From: Clavaria fumosa
Lineage: Eukaryota; Basidiomycota; Agaricomycetes; Agaricales; Clavariaceae
Assembly: GCA_951802425.1 (NCBI GenBank)
Contig: OX637804.1
Location: 186,001 to 250,000, forward strand
Direction: 5' to 3'
DNA: 64,000 bases
Below the pieces are notes generated by a model. That model saw only the letters and a list, made by a program, of their open reading frames with translations. It had not been told where the DNA came from and searched no databases. Shown in pieces: positions 15,001-24,748 of this stretch. Position numbers and translations under genes: made by a program. The first letter of the stretch is position 1, and the number at the start of each line of letters is the position of its first letter.

Positions 15001-15740
15001 ACACAAAATTTCAAATGACTAGCTTGAGTGGTTAGCTTGCAGTGAAAGAAAGCGCAGATGCTCCATCTGCACAAGGACTATGCTGTTAGGATAGGAGCAA
15101 CAAGGGACCATTCGCAGAAAAACAGTTTAGTCTGTTTAGCATGTTATATGATAGTGGTCATCATTTAGAGCATCCATGATCAATTTCAAGAGATTTTCAC
15201 AGTTAGATCTTGTGCTGTGAGGCCTGCAAACTTGTATGGGTACTTGTGTTGTTTAGGTTTGTAGGAAGGCAACTGTAGTCCTGGATGTGGCAGAGTAATT
15301 GAAACAAAGTCAGGGTGTATTATTCATGCACTATACTCAATCTTTCAATGTGATCCCATTTGATTTAGGTGCCACCACAAGTACAAACTTGTGTGAGGAT
15401 GTGAGAACTGGATTCTGACTATATGCTGGAATTGTTGCTTTGTGGGTGATGGGAGGGGAGAGAGAGGGATGGAATATGATAGGTATGGGATGGCCCAGTA
15501 TAGCATTCCATTTGTTTTGGAATCCTATGGTTGGTTTTGATAAATGGGAGAATTTTGACTGGTTTGGTCAGCAGCTCTGGCATGCATTGGGAAATAAGTT
15601 TGGGGAAAATGTAAACCATGGAAATTGAGGATTAGAGGGGTAGATATAGGCACACAAAATTTCAAAAGACTAGCTTGAGTGGTTAGCTTGCAGTAAAAGA
15701 AAGCGCAGATGCTCCATCTGCACAAGGACTATGCTGTTAG
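1..15740. repeat. Satellite array, 643-bp unit, about 24.5 copies
   Basis: A head-to-tail array with an exact 643-bp period fills the first quarter of the window and is cut by the left window edge. An anchor starting ATGGGAGGGGAG recurs at 1, 644, 1287 and so on to 14147, then at 14798 and 15449 (651-bp spacing). Central units are virtually identical; the only internal differences I noticed are single bases near 3516 and 13519. The last units carry an 8-bp insertion, G-to-T changes near 14586 and 15236, and in the final partial unit many more substitutions. Short overlapping ORFs on both strands repeat in every unit only because the DNA repeats; they resemble no protein I know. The unit is not rDNA and I see no transposon signature in it. 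Confidence 0.97.
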
Positions 15741-16543
15741 TCAACACAAAGACAGAGTGAACTGTCCTTCTTTTTTGCAAATACAACAGGGGCTCCCATG
15801 GGGGATTCAGAAGGGTGGATAAATCCCTTCTGGAGCATGTCGTCAATATAGTCATGCAAAACCTTTAATTCCAGCTCGGACATGTTATACAGCAGACCCC
15901 AAGGGTCTTTGGTGTCTGGTTCGAGTTGTATCGCATGATTGTAAGTTCAGTGGGGTGGAAGGGTGCAGGCCTCTTCCTTGGAGAAGACATTGGTAAAGTC
16001 TGCGTATTGAGGTGGTAGGTTCGCCCTTGCTTCTGGGGGTTCAGAATTGATTAGTGCGGCATTAGCTTGGAGCGAGTCTTCAGGTGCAGGGAAAAAATGA
16101 TAAACAGCATGAAGAATTATATCCTCACCCATTAGATGGTTGGTGAAGTGGGCGGGATCCAAAATTCGAATATCGATAGGTGCTGGTTTGGGCAACGGGG
16201 CAGCAGAATTTTCCTGTGACCCTGTTCTGTGTAAATTCGTGTTGGGTAAAGTTTTATCAGCAGCAACAACAGTGGGAAAAGGTGGCAAAGGCTCCTCGGG
16301 TAGGTTTGCCCAGTCCCATGTGGTAGAGTTCAAAGTTCCCGACATAGCAGAATTGCTATCAGGCGTGGTGGGGTTCAACTCCGACAGTGGATTTTCAGTG
16401 GTCCCTGTGGGTAGTCCTGGGCTCAGTGTTGACCAGTCCTTAGGAGCGAGCTCCTTCAGGACCCTGAGTTCATCAGTGGTTGGGTCATGAGACCCCGCAG
16501 GCCTTGCTGCATCAGTGGCCACAGTGGGCAAGGGCTTCATCAT
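15741..16543 (-). pseudogene. pol: Gypsy pre-RT linker and N-terminal reverse transcriptase, cut by satellite
   Basis: The minus-strand ORF 16543-15947 ends in YADFTNVFSKEEACTLPPH, the conserved entry to gypsy reverse transcriptase. After a frame break near 15945 the sequence continues through SELELKVLHDYIDDMLQ, then KGFIHPSESPMGAPVVFAKK, to a terminal LCVD. In intact elements LCVDYR lies just before the RT palm. Here LCVD is joined at 15740/15741 to the satellite, so polymerase motifs, RNase H and integrase are missing. This fixes the array boundary inside a formerly intact element. Confidence 0.85.
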
Positions 16544-16588
16544 CAGCGGTCAGGCATCGGAATTGCGGAATCGTATTGAGAGGGTTGG

Positions 16589-16999
16589 TCAATCGATGTC
16601 TGGGTTGTGTTTCCAAAGCCATGACAGTCCGAGTATGACCTTCACATCCGAATGGAGTTGGGTAACATAGAAACGTTCAGTGTGCATTGTGCTGTCCTCA
16701 AAGCAGAATTGTTGGTCGGTCACTTGGGTGATCAGTCCTGCGATGGACCCGTCAAATAGCCTAAGTTGTATAGGGCGGGTTAGTGTTGAACGGAATTTCA
16801 AAGGTGTAAAGTCGGGCAAAACGAAACATTCGGTAGCTCCACAATCTACAAGTGTGGGTACAGGGGTATTGCTAATTTGCAGAATAACAACGGAAATCAA
16901 AAAGGCAGCAGAAGAAATAGATGACAGAACCGTGTATAAGGGGAGTTCATCCATGGTACAGGTATCAGTATTGGTATCTATGGCAATATCGCAACTCAA
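16589..16999 (-). pseudogene. Gypsy aspartic protease fragment
   Basis: A 136-residue minus-strand frame contains VPTLVDCGATECFVLPDF, the retropepsin active-site pattern of gypsy elements. The usual D-S/T-G is D-C-G here, either a lineage variant or a mutation. A downstream block ending VILGLSWLWKHNPDID matches the conserved C-terminal part of this family. In intact elements the protein cleaves the Gag-Pol polyprotein. It lies between the zinc knuckle and the RT linker, as expected, and is separated from both by frame breaks. Confidence 0.75.
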
Positions 17000-17007
17000 G
17001 AATCTCC

Positions 17008-18088
17008 CTACATGCCTTGAGATGCTGGAGCATTTCCCAACTTGTCGCTGGCCAAGGGCTCAGCTGCGGTCATGGTAAATGTGAGGGTGGCACGGGCAGC
17101 AGACTTGCAGTTAGCGGGGATCAACGGGCATGTATTCGAGAAATGCGCTTGACCCATGCAATATAAGCAAAGTCCAGTGGCCCGGTGGAGAGTGGTCTGC
17201 AAGGTGTGGATTTCTCCATCTTTCCCTCCTTCGGCTTCGTTACAGGGGTCGAGGCAGGTTTGGCCGGAGCAGATGTCATGATGGGGTTGGTTACTGGAGT
17301 GGGCGCAGGGCGGTTCAAGGATTGGTTGTTGGCGGGTTTCGCGTTGCAGTCTTTCATCGGGTTTGACAAATTTCCGCACGATGAGTCACCGGGTCGCTTT
17401 CTGTATTGGACGGATGTCGGAAAGCAGCCTTGTTCTTCCTCGCATTGCCAGTACCGCTGCTCAAAGGCCAAAGCTTGTTGACGGAGTCCGGTGAACTCCT
17501 GCTCTCGACTCGTGTATTGAAACTGGTCTTTGATGCAGTTGGCGAGCCCCTGGTAAAAGGCCTTGGCGAGCACGGTGTCATTGTATCCAGTGTAGGGTGC
17601 GTGCGAATTGAAGGTGATGATGTATTCTGTGATGCAGGAATTGTTGGGCATCTTCAAATTATGCAGCATGCTCTTCGAAGTCATATGTGGGGGGGGTTTC
17701 TGAATACCAGAAATAATTCCATGGTGAAGTTATCCCAATTGTCCAACATTGTGGGGGGCGGTTGCTGGACAAGGTATGGCATCCACCAGGTATTTGCTTG
17801 ATCTCGGAGATACGACGTGGCAAATAGAACATGATCCCGATCAGTAGCAAATTTCCGTGGCTTCCCCAGAAACCATGTAATGCACTGCAAGATGAACATT
17901 GTTAGCCATGCTGGGTCCTTACCCGTGAAGACGTCGGGCTCCTTGAGTTTGGGGCCATCATCTCCAGGTGCTGGGTAGTAGATGTAGTATGGCAGACTGG
18001 TGGGCAGATTTCCGATGGGTACCACAGGAGGTACCGCCGGTGGAATTCCTTGCGGAATCCCCGGAATCTCGAAAGGTTGTGGCGGCAA
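17008..18088 (-). pseudogene. gag: Gypsy gag with CCHC zinc knuckle (frameshifted)
   Basis: The minus-strand frame 18088-17681 gives a capsid-like stretch: a proline-rich start, then KLKEPDVFTGKDP and a helix-rich block ending DQANTWWMPYL, typical of the retrotransposon gag domain. A frame change near 17684 continues with a block containing ITEYIITFNSH and ALAFEQRYW. A second frame change near 17379-17121 leads to the zinc knuckle CLYCMGQAHFSNTCP, which is a C-x2-C-x4-H-x4-C motif for nucleic-acid binding. At least two frameshifts separate the parts, so it is a pseudogene. The plus-strand ORFs over the same bases are shadows. Confidence 0.8.
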
Positions 18089-18415
18089 CTGTGGCGGGAG
18101 GCTCGGGGTTGGCAGCAGCAGACATCGTGACCCTCATGCTGAGGATGGTGGGTTGACACTGGGTATCGGAAAAGGAAGCACTGGTAGCACTCCAGAGTAG
18201 TTAGTTGTGAGTAGGGATAGTGGGGGTAGTACTGGTGTAAGTGTATATCTCAACACAAGAGCAGGGACTGAGGGTTGAGGTAGTGGAGTAGGGCTTGGAG
18301 GCATTGTGGGTGGAGTGGGAGGATACAGGGTTACTGGGACCAAGGGGTTGGAGCTCCCCGAGGAAACCAAACCTGGTCCGAGCATCATCCCTAACGAAGT
18401 GGACACAGAGGCCGG

Positions 18416-18559
18416 GGTCTGGGGACCCGAAGGTTGTTGGTCGGGTGTGTATAGATGGCGAGGGGTCTGGGGACCCGAAGGTTGTTGGTCGGGTGTGTAT
18501 GGATAGCAAGGGGTCTGGGGACCCAAAGGTTGTTGGTCGGGTGTGTATGGATGGCGAGG
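18416..18559. repeat. Three 48-bp tandem repeats in gypsy leader
   Basis: Units beginning GGTCTGGGGACCC start at 18416, 18464 and 18512. On the minus strand they encode a repeated TPDQQPSGPQTP-type peptide in an open frame (18583-18134). Related, more degenerate copies follow to about 18580. The repeat sits upstream of the capsid region and may be an expanded proline-rich Gag leader. Confidence 0.8.
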
Positions 18560-18960
18560 GGGCCTGAGGTGGCACTGTTTCATCCCGATGGGACCTCAAG
18601 TGCATCCTCGGCAGGTTGGGTTGGGGTGTCTTTGGCACAGCATACGACATACTGTCAAGAGTAGGTCAATTCCACCAAAATACAAGTGTAAACGACAGTG
18701 AGGGAGGGTGTAGCAGTAATTCTGATGGTGAGAGGGAATTCTGCATGCAAGCTGCATTGGCAGGAAGAGGCACAGATACAACAGGAGGAGGTGGGAGGTA
18801 GCAGAACAACATAAGGGGGGGTTTTGACCTGGAGACCACATGAGAGGGTGGCCACTATGTGATGCCCAGTCCAGTACCTGAGGCAGCTCTCGACAGCAAT
18901 CCTTGTGCATAAGACCAAGGAATTGCCCAGAAACATGTTTCAGCCACAGTATCCAAATCC

Positions 18961-19219
18961 CCAAATCTAATATTGTTAAGGGACCTTCATTAACTCATCT
19001 GGTGACCACCCTGCAAGTCCTAAACTGACTCCACTTGTTTCCCAAGTTTCCTGATGTCAGCTGAACAATGGCGAAGCATGCGGAGTATGTTGGAATTTCG
19101 ACCCACACATGGTATTGCTGATTGTCGATTTGGGACAGCAGTCGGGCAGCGGAATTACATTGGGAGTAGTTGTGGTGTGTGCGGGTGCATTGGGCGGCCC
19201 ATAGTGGGGTGTGTTGGGT
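18961..19219. other. No gene seen; undefined retroelement debris
   Basis: Only short ORFs on both strands, with no recognisable domain. Given its position it is probably leftover untranslated or leader sequence of the adjacent gypsy element. Confidence 0.5.
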
Positions 19220-19899
19220 TGTGACACCTGCCTGATATGTAAACCTACCAAATTCTCCTTAATTTAGAGTCCTTAAATGGTATGTTAGGATTACTAGTTA
19301 AGGAGCTATGTTGAATCTTTCCAAATGTAGTAGATATGCAAATTTGAGTATAAATAGCTGACGGAACCTCACGTTGCAGGCATCATTACATACCCACTTA
19401 TCGATTACACCATCCCCCAAGAGGATTAAGCCTATGTCTAGCCCAGCAAGGAGCTAAGGACAAATTTAGTTAAACTAAGGACTAAATCTAGTTGAACTAA
19501 ATCTAGTAATTGCTGACTAAGGACTTAGTCTGGTCAAGTGATCTGAGTACCCAAGGGTACCCAGGCTTTGATTGAGCCGCCCTATGCCAACTCCCTCAGC
19601 GCGGTAAGTATTGAGCAAGTTACAGATATCTTGGTATAGGGTACAAGCTGTTCTACTGTACAATGGCTAAGCCCATGGGATGTTGTGACTTAGGTTACTA
19701 ACTAATAATAATATCTGCCCAAAGCAATGCCTTGCTAGCAGTGTTGGTTTCAATACTGTTAGCAGGAAGGTATGGAACTGGAGGGTCTACTAGTCCTGTA
19801 GGCCAACTGCATAAGGAATTGAGGACCTGTCTGAGTCATCCTGATTCTCAGTGACTCATTTCTGACTGCACCCAGTACCAGATCCATAACAGATGTGCA
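19220..19899 (+). mobile_element. Solo LTR-like element, family B, plus orientation
   Basis: This block is homologous, in reverse complement, to 32541-33498. Shared landmarks include a TGAGTATAAATAG TATA region (about 19344), a TCTAGCCCAG/AAGGAGCTAAGGAC block, a conserved GCGCGGTAAGTATTGAGC segment (about 19599-19617), a CTACTAGTCCTGTAGG block (about 19788) and an end near GATCCATAACA. It begins TGTGACACC and probably ends ...GCA, i.e. TG...CA. No internal retroelement genes accompany it, so I read it as a solo LTR or short non-autonomous element. No clear target duplication was found. Confidence 0.65.
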
Positions 19900-21028
19900 A
19901 TGGGGTTCAGGTGGTAGGTATGCATAAGGTGTGTTAGGGAAGGGCATTGCAAGTACAGCCTGGTGGTTGTGAGTGTCATGTAAGAGCAGGGAAGGTCGGA
20001 GAGGCTTCTGGAAGGGGACTGCAGGTTCCAGAAGTGTGTAAAGGGGCTCGCAAGGTTGTAGAAGGCTGTTGGGAGGTTCATAAGTGTCAGTAGAGTCTGC
20101 TTGGGTAAGGGAAAATGAATGGGTCCTGACAGGCCACTCACATATATATACTGTGTCACAACTGTACAGAGGGGTGGATCCCTCTACATAGAACTACTAG
20201 CTCAATATACCATTGAGTCCAGTTCATTTGAGGGATAGAAAGTATTACACCTGTGAAGGACAAGGGACCATCACAGTCATGAGAAAAGAAGCCTGAACCC
20301 CACTCTCAGTCACCTTCACCCCTCACCTTCACCTTCATGAACACTCTTACTCACCCTCACCCACCCCATTTACTCTGTCACTCTCACAATCATCTTCACT
20401 CTCACCCTGGCTCACACTTCTGCTTCATCTGCACACCCACTCTACCCTTTACATTAAATCATGTAAATTCATATAAATATTACTGAAGATACTGCTCATA
20501 GGTATGCATGTACTCACAAAGTCTGATGAAAATATATGAAGTGTTTGCTGAGATATAGCCAATGTGCCATGCTCATTTAATATCAAGAATAATGGGGATC
20601 TTTGGAACAGATGGAAAGTGGGATGTGGTTTCCATACAAAAGATGATGCCAAAAATGGGAACTAGGCATATGAATATTTTGGTGATTATTGGAAATTATT
20701 TAACAGAAGTTGGCCAATGCTGCATTGGCCAAGTGTTGTGGGTAGCAGAAAGTGGAGCATTGGCCACTTGGTAGTGAATGGTATGGGGGGTTAGAGGGGG
20801 TATAGGGAAAGGGTGTGGGTGCTTTACATAAGTGTTTTAGTGTCCAGGTCCAAAGATCCTGGGAAAATGAGTTTTTTGGGCATTTTCAGGGGATCTTTGA
20901 AAGTAGAAGCTTAGGGGATCAGGTAAGTGGCCATAAACCATTGATATACTATAGAGAATGTCTCCTCAAAGTTTCATAGGCCTCCCATGCCTACGTATTG
21001 TACAATATGCTATTCTTTGTAATGATAC
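19900..21028. other. Non-coding stretch, no gene seen
   Basis: There are no convincing coding frames. A CT-rich tract lies at about 20290-20440. A small perfect hairpin GGCCAATG-CTG-CATTGGCC lies at about 20712-20730. A TATATATA run near 20142 could be a minus-strand TATA region of another degraded LTR, but I could not delimit one. Confidence 0.5.
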
Positions 21029-21862
21029 TGTTAAAACAGGAGTGGGAGGGGTAGTGTAGAGGAGACCAAAAAGAAGGGTGGCAAAGGCGAAGCCGGAGTG
21101 GAGCGGAGTCCGGTCGGAGTCCGGATCGGAGTTGCATAAGGAGTTCTCCTCTACACAAAAGCTAGAAGGACTGGAAGGAGGTCAAAGGGTTGGGACTATG
21201 GCCTCAACTTATGGGTTGTGCCACCGGGTGTATACGTGTCCCAATTTAACCTTGCTGGTACTTTGCTTTCCAGGACAAGGAAGGATGAAGTCTGAAGGGA
21301 AATCGCCCGGAGTCCGTCGGAGTCCGTCGGAGTCCACCGGAGTTTTGCGGAACTCGTCGGGACTGTCAAGAACAGTGAGGACAAAGTCCCTTAACGCACA
21401 GACCAAGTGACAAGGACCAGAAATAATGTTAATATTCGAACTGAGGATCATGGAGATACATGGGGGCTTATATGCTACTAGGGTAGGGCATAGGGCAGAC
21501 TGTGAAACATGAATATATCAAATATCTACAATAATTTCACCTGAGGAGTGAGAAAGGCATAGATGATACATGTAAGGCAAAGAATAAGTTCCCATGGGTA
21601 GTGGGCATCGTCCCAATGGTTACTAACCATGGACTAGCACCAAGGAACATGCTAGAAACAAAGTCCATTCGGTCCGAAAGACCGATATCAAAGTCCGACG
21701 AAAGTCCGGACCGGAGCTTCGGAGTTGGAGCCGGAGCGGAGATGGAGCGGAGCGGAGTTTGGGCAGAACTGTGTCGGAGATGCCGGAGATGCTTCGGAGT
21801 TGCGTTGGAGGTGCTTCGGAGGTGTTTCGGAGGTGATTAGGTGACTGGATAGGACCGTGACA
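21029..21862 (+). mobile_element. Solo LTR, family A, with 5-bp target duplication GATAC
   Basis: The block starts TGTTAAAACAGG and ends TAGGACCGTGACA (TG...CA). It is flanked by perfect 5-bp direct repeats GATAC at 21024-21028 and 21863-21867, the signature of LTR-element integration. It aligns in the same orientation with 38495-39216; for example both contain ATGGCCTCAAC/GTGGCCTCAAC followed by GTTGTGCCACC. Both copies are studded with CGGAGT motifs, in clusters at about 21090-21140, 21308-21360 and 21715-21830. No internal genes are present. Confidence 0.85.
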
Positions 21863-22044
21863 GATACACTAGGAAGAGGCCAAAATGAAAACCAGGGGAT
21901 CTTTTGAAGTAGCAAGTGGGGTGAGACATGATCCATACAAAAGTTGTATTGTTTTACCTATAGAACATGTCTACAAGGTTCCTATAACACATTTTGCAGT
22001 TTTTCATTATGTGGCCAAACTTGCATTGGCCATTTGTTTTACAG

Positions 22045-24208
22045 CTAGGTGGCTAACATTATTATGCCTTCCTGTCTCCACTACCCATGGTGGGCCTTCT
22101 TCTTCTATTCTATCTAGCATCCATTCAAGCCCTCCTCTATCTGAGGTGCTCCCTGCTGCCCCTCTGGCACTATCAGATAGTCACCCATATACCAGCATAC
22201 CATTGCCCTTGTATTATTGTCTGCTCTCCTGTCTCTACCCAAGTGACTTGATTCAGCAATTGTGTCTCCCCCATATGTTGATAGCTGTGGGCCACACACT
22301 ATGAAACACATGCATTCAAGCTTTGACACTGACTCAACTCACAACTGAACTGACTTTATAACATGTGGGCATCCATGACACCCACTTTGACATACACCTC
22401 TGGTTAACTTTGTGCATCATGTGAGCATGGGAGTCCTGGATACCCACTTTGAGATACACATCCAGCCAACTTACTTTGTACATTATGAGAGGTGTGGGTG
22501 TCCTGGCCATTTACATGGCATGGCTCACCTGTTACATGTCCAAGCCTGGATCACATTGGATCTTGGTAGGTATGTAGGACCTAGGTTTTGGCATGCTGGG
22601 AGCAAGCAGCACAGGTGGCATATGTAGGATGGAGGGTGGACAGTCTGAGTGGGGTGAATGGGTGGCACAAGCAAGGTGAGTAAAGCAGGAAGCAAGCCAA
22701 GTGGTGTAGCACCAATGAGGTGAGTGGGCAGGCAGCACAAGCAGGGTGGATGGTGCAATTGGGGTGAGCAGCATGAGTGACACCAGTGGGACAAGTTTGG
22801 TGGACAGTGCATGTGCATCTTATCAGTCAATGATATATCTGCTTGAGTAATGTATGTGTTTACTGTGCTCATGCATGTCAACTTGTCCCACTGGTGTCAC
22901 CCATGCTGCTCACCCCAATTGCACCATCCACCCTGCTTGTGCTGCCTGCCCACTCACCTCATTGGTGCTACACCACTTGGCTTGCTTCCTGCTTTACTCA
23001 CCTTGCTTGTGCCACCCATTCACCCCACTCAGACTGTCCACCCTCCATCCTACATATGCCACCTGTGCTGCTTGCTCCCAGCATGCCAAAACCTAGGTCC
23101 TACATACCTACCAAGATCCAATGTGATCCAGGCTTGGACATGTAACAGGTGAGCCATGCCATGTAAATGGCCAGGACACCCACACCTCTCATAATGTACA
23201 AAGTAAGTTGGCTGGATGTGTATCTCAAAGTGGGTATCCAGGACTCCCATGCTCACATGATGCACAAAGTTAACCAGAGGTGTATGTCAAAGTGGGTGTC
23301 ATGGATGCCCACATGTTATAAAGTCAGTTCAGTTGTGAGTTGAGTCAGTGTCAAAGCTTGAATGCATGTGTTTCATAGTGTGTGGCCCACAGCTATCAAC
23401 ATATGGGGGAGACACAATTGCTGAATCAAGTCACTTGGGTAGAGACAGGAGAGCAGACAATAATACAAGGGCAATGGTATGCTGGTATATGGGTGACTAT
23501 CTGATAGTGCCAGAGGGGCAGCAGGGAGCACCTCAGATAGAGGAGGGCTTGAATGGATGCTAGATAGAATAGAAGAAGAAGGCCCACCATGGGTAGTGGA
23601 GACAGGAAGGCATAATAATGTTAGCCACCTAGACAAGAAAGACTGATGAAATGTGGAAACAAAATTCCCTGTCTCTGTCCCCAGTCATCTCAGACCTACA
23701 GAGTCTACAGTCAGCAAGACACTCAACCCCTCAATGTAAGTACCTGTCTATCATGCTCACCCCTTGCTTGTACTGCACTAGTCACCCTGCTTGTGCCATC
23801 CACCCTGCCCATCCCACTTGCACTGCCCATTGCTAACCATGACTGCCACTTGCCTGCTCACCCTGCTTACACTACCCATCTCACTCAACCTAATTGCACT
23901 GCCTGCCCCACTCACCTGCTTGCCCTGCTTCCACTGCTTTGTTGACTGACAATATATGCATGCCATTGGTTGACTATTTGCACTTATCATTGGTCAACAA
24001 TATGGGCATGTTGTTGATTGAGGATTGAGTTTCCTTGATCAATGATATAAACTGAACTAACACTGCCAGTAGTTCAATGACATCAATGCACAGCAAGAAA
24101 CAGGTACCTGTTTGCTAACCTTCCATCCTGATCCCAAGCTGCAAACATCTCATGAGATTTGTGAATGCAACAGTGCACACACACTGAGTTGAGAAGAGAC
24201 AGAATTAT
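22045..24208. mobile_element. Foldback element copy 1 (753-bp inverted arms plus tail)
   Basis: Bases 22045-22797 and 22880-23632 form a nearly perfect inverted repeat around an 82-bp spacer. The arms align base for base without gaps (the sum of paired positions is constant at 45677), with only occasional mismatches such as near 22776. A unique tail, 23633-24208, follows the right arm. The right arm plus tail recur at 36659-38078. Mirror ORFs in the arms are palindrome artefacts. This structure fits a foldback or long-TIR non-autonomous element. Confidence 0.85.
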
Positions 24209-24570
24209 GGACATCACATATTATGAGATGAGCAAAGGAGAGGTGCACACACTGCTTATCAACAATGCAGACCTGCATGCCCCAGGTATGCATGCAACTG
24301 AGCCATGCAGGGCCTATGCCAATGACAATATGTGTATCAAGATTGCCAAGTCACAAACAGCAAACCAAGAGACCAGTGTAGATATGTCATGGCCCCATCA
24401 ATGAGGGATACCTTCACTGCTGTCACCACTGTCAGATTGTTCCTTGACACCAACCAAATATGTTATCTATCCTTGACAGTTATGGTGTACAACTAAGATG
24501 CAGAGCCACTCACTGTTTGCTGCTCCTTGGGCTACTGGTCTTTAGATGCTTCAAATTCAAGGAACTAGTC
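24209..24570. other. No gene seen
   Basis: About 360 bp between the foldback element and the TIR transposon with no coding signal or repeat that I recognise. Confidence 0.5.
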
Positions 24571-24573
24571 TGA

Positions 24574-24668
24574 CACGACGGACAAATAGCTGTCCAGTCG
24601 CCGTGCCACATGTCATGTCCAGTTACATGACCAGTTACCTGACCAGTTAGTTGACCAGTCACTTTGTG
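24574..24668 (+). repeat. Left terminal inverted repeat
   Basis: Reverse-complement match to 28012-28104. The outer 27 bases are identical in both ends; further in there are a few substitutions and one small indel. Confidence 0.85.
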
Positions 24669-24748
24669 TGACAACCTGTCACGCGTGTCACGACTCGCGC
24701 AGTAGCCCGACCTCTGCAACTGAAGCCCTGCATCCGCTTTCTGCCTCA

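Larger units (their letters stand above)
15741..18960 (-). mobile_element. Ty3/gypsy LTR retrotransposon, 5' internal part, decayed and truncated
   Basis: Read on the minus strand, the order is a proline-rich leader, gag, CCHC zinc knuckle, aspartic protease, linker and the start of reverse transcriptase, which is the Ty3/gypsy order. The reading frame is broken several times. The element stops abruptly at 15740, where the satellite begins, so most of RT, RNase H and integrase are absent. No matching minus-strand LTR could be identified with certainty; the LTR-like block at 19220-19899 points the other way. The outer limit near 18960 is a guess, because sequence between 18650 and 18960 has only short ORFs. 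Confidence 0.8.

Noticed and set aside
1..15740. Dozens of 62-77-codon ORFs repeated on both strands
   Set aside because: They are copies of one satellite unit, overlap each other on opposite strands and match no family; their conservation is DNA-level homogenisation.
1..15740. CRISPR-like array
   Set aside because: The whole 643-bp unit repeats without variable spacers, and the genome is eukaryotic.
16140..18664. Plus-strand ORFs across 16.1-18.7 kb
   Set aside because: Antisense shadows of the minus-strand gypsy gag, protease and linker.
19220..19899. 5' LTR of the neighbouring gypsy element
   Set aside because: Its TATA and TG...CA polarity is plus, whereas the gypsy ORFs run minus; it also has an inverted homologue at 32541-33498 without gypsy genes.
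22412..23265. Mirror ORFs of 71-118 residues on both strands
   Set aside because: Produced by the palindrome arms; the frames are low complexity and unrelated to known proteins.
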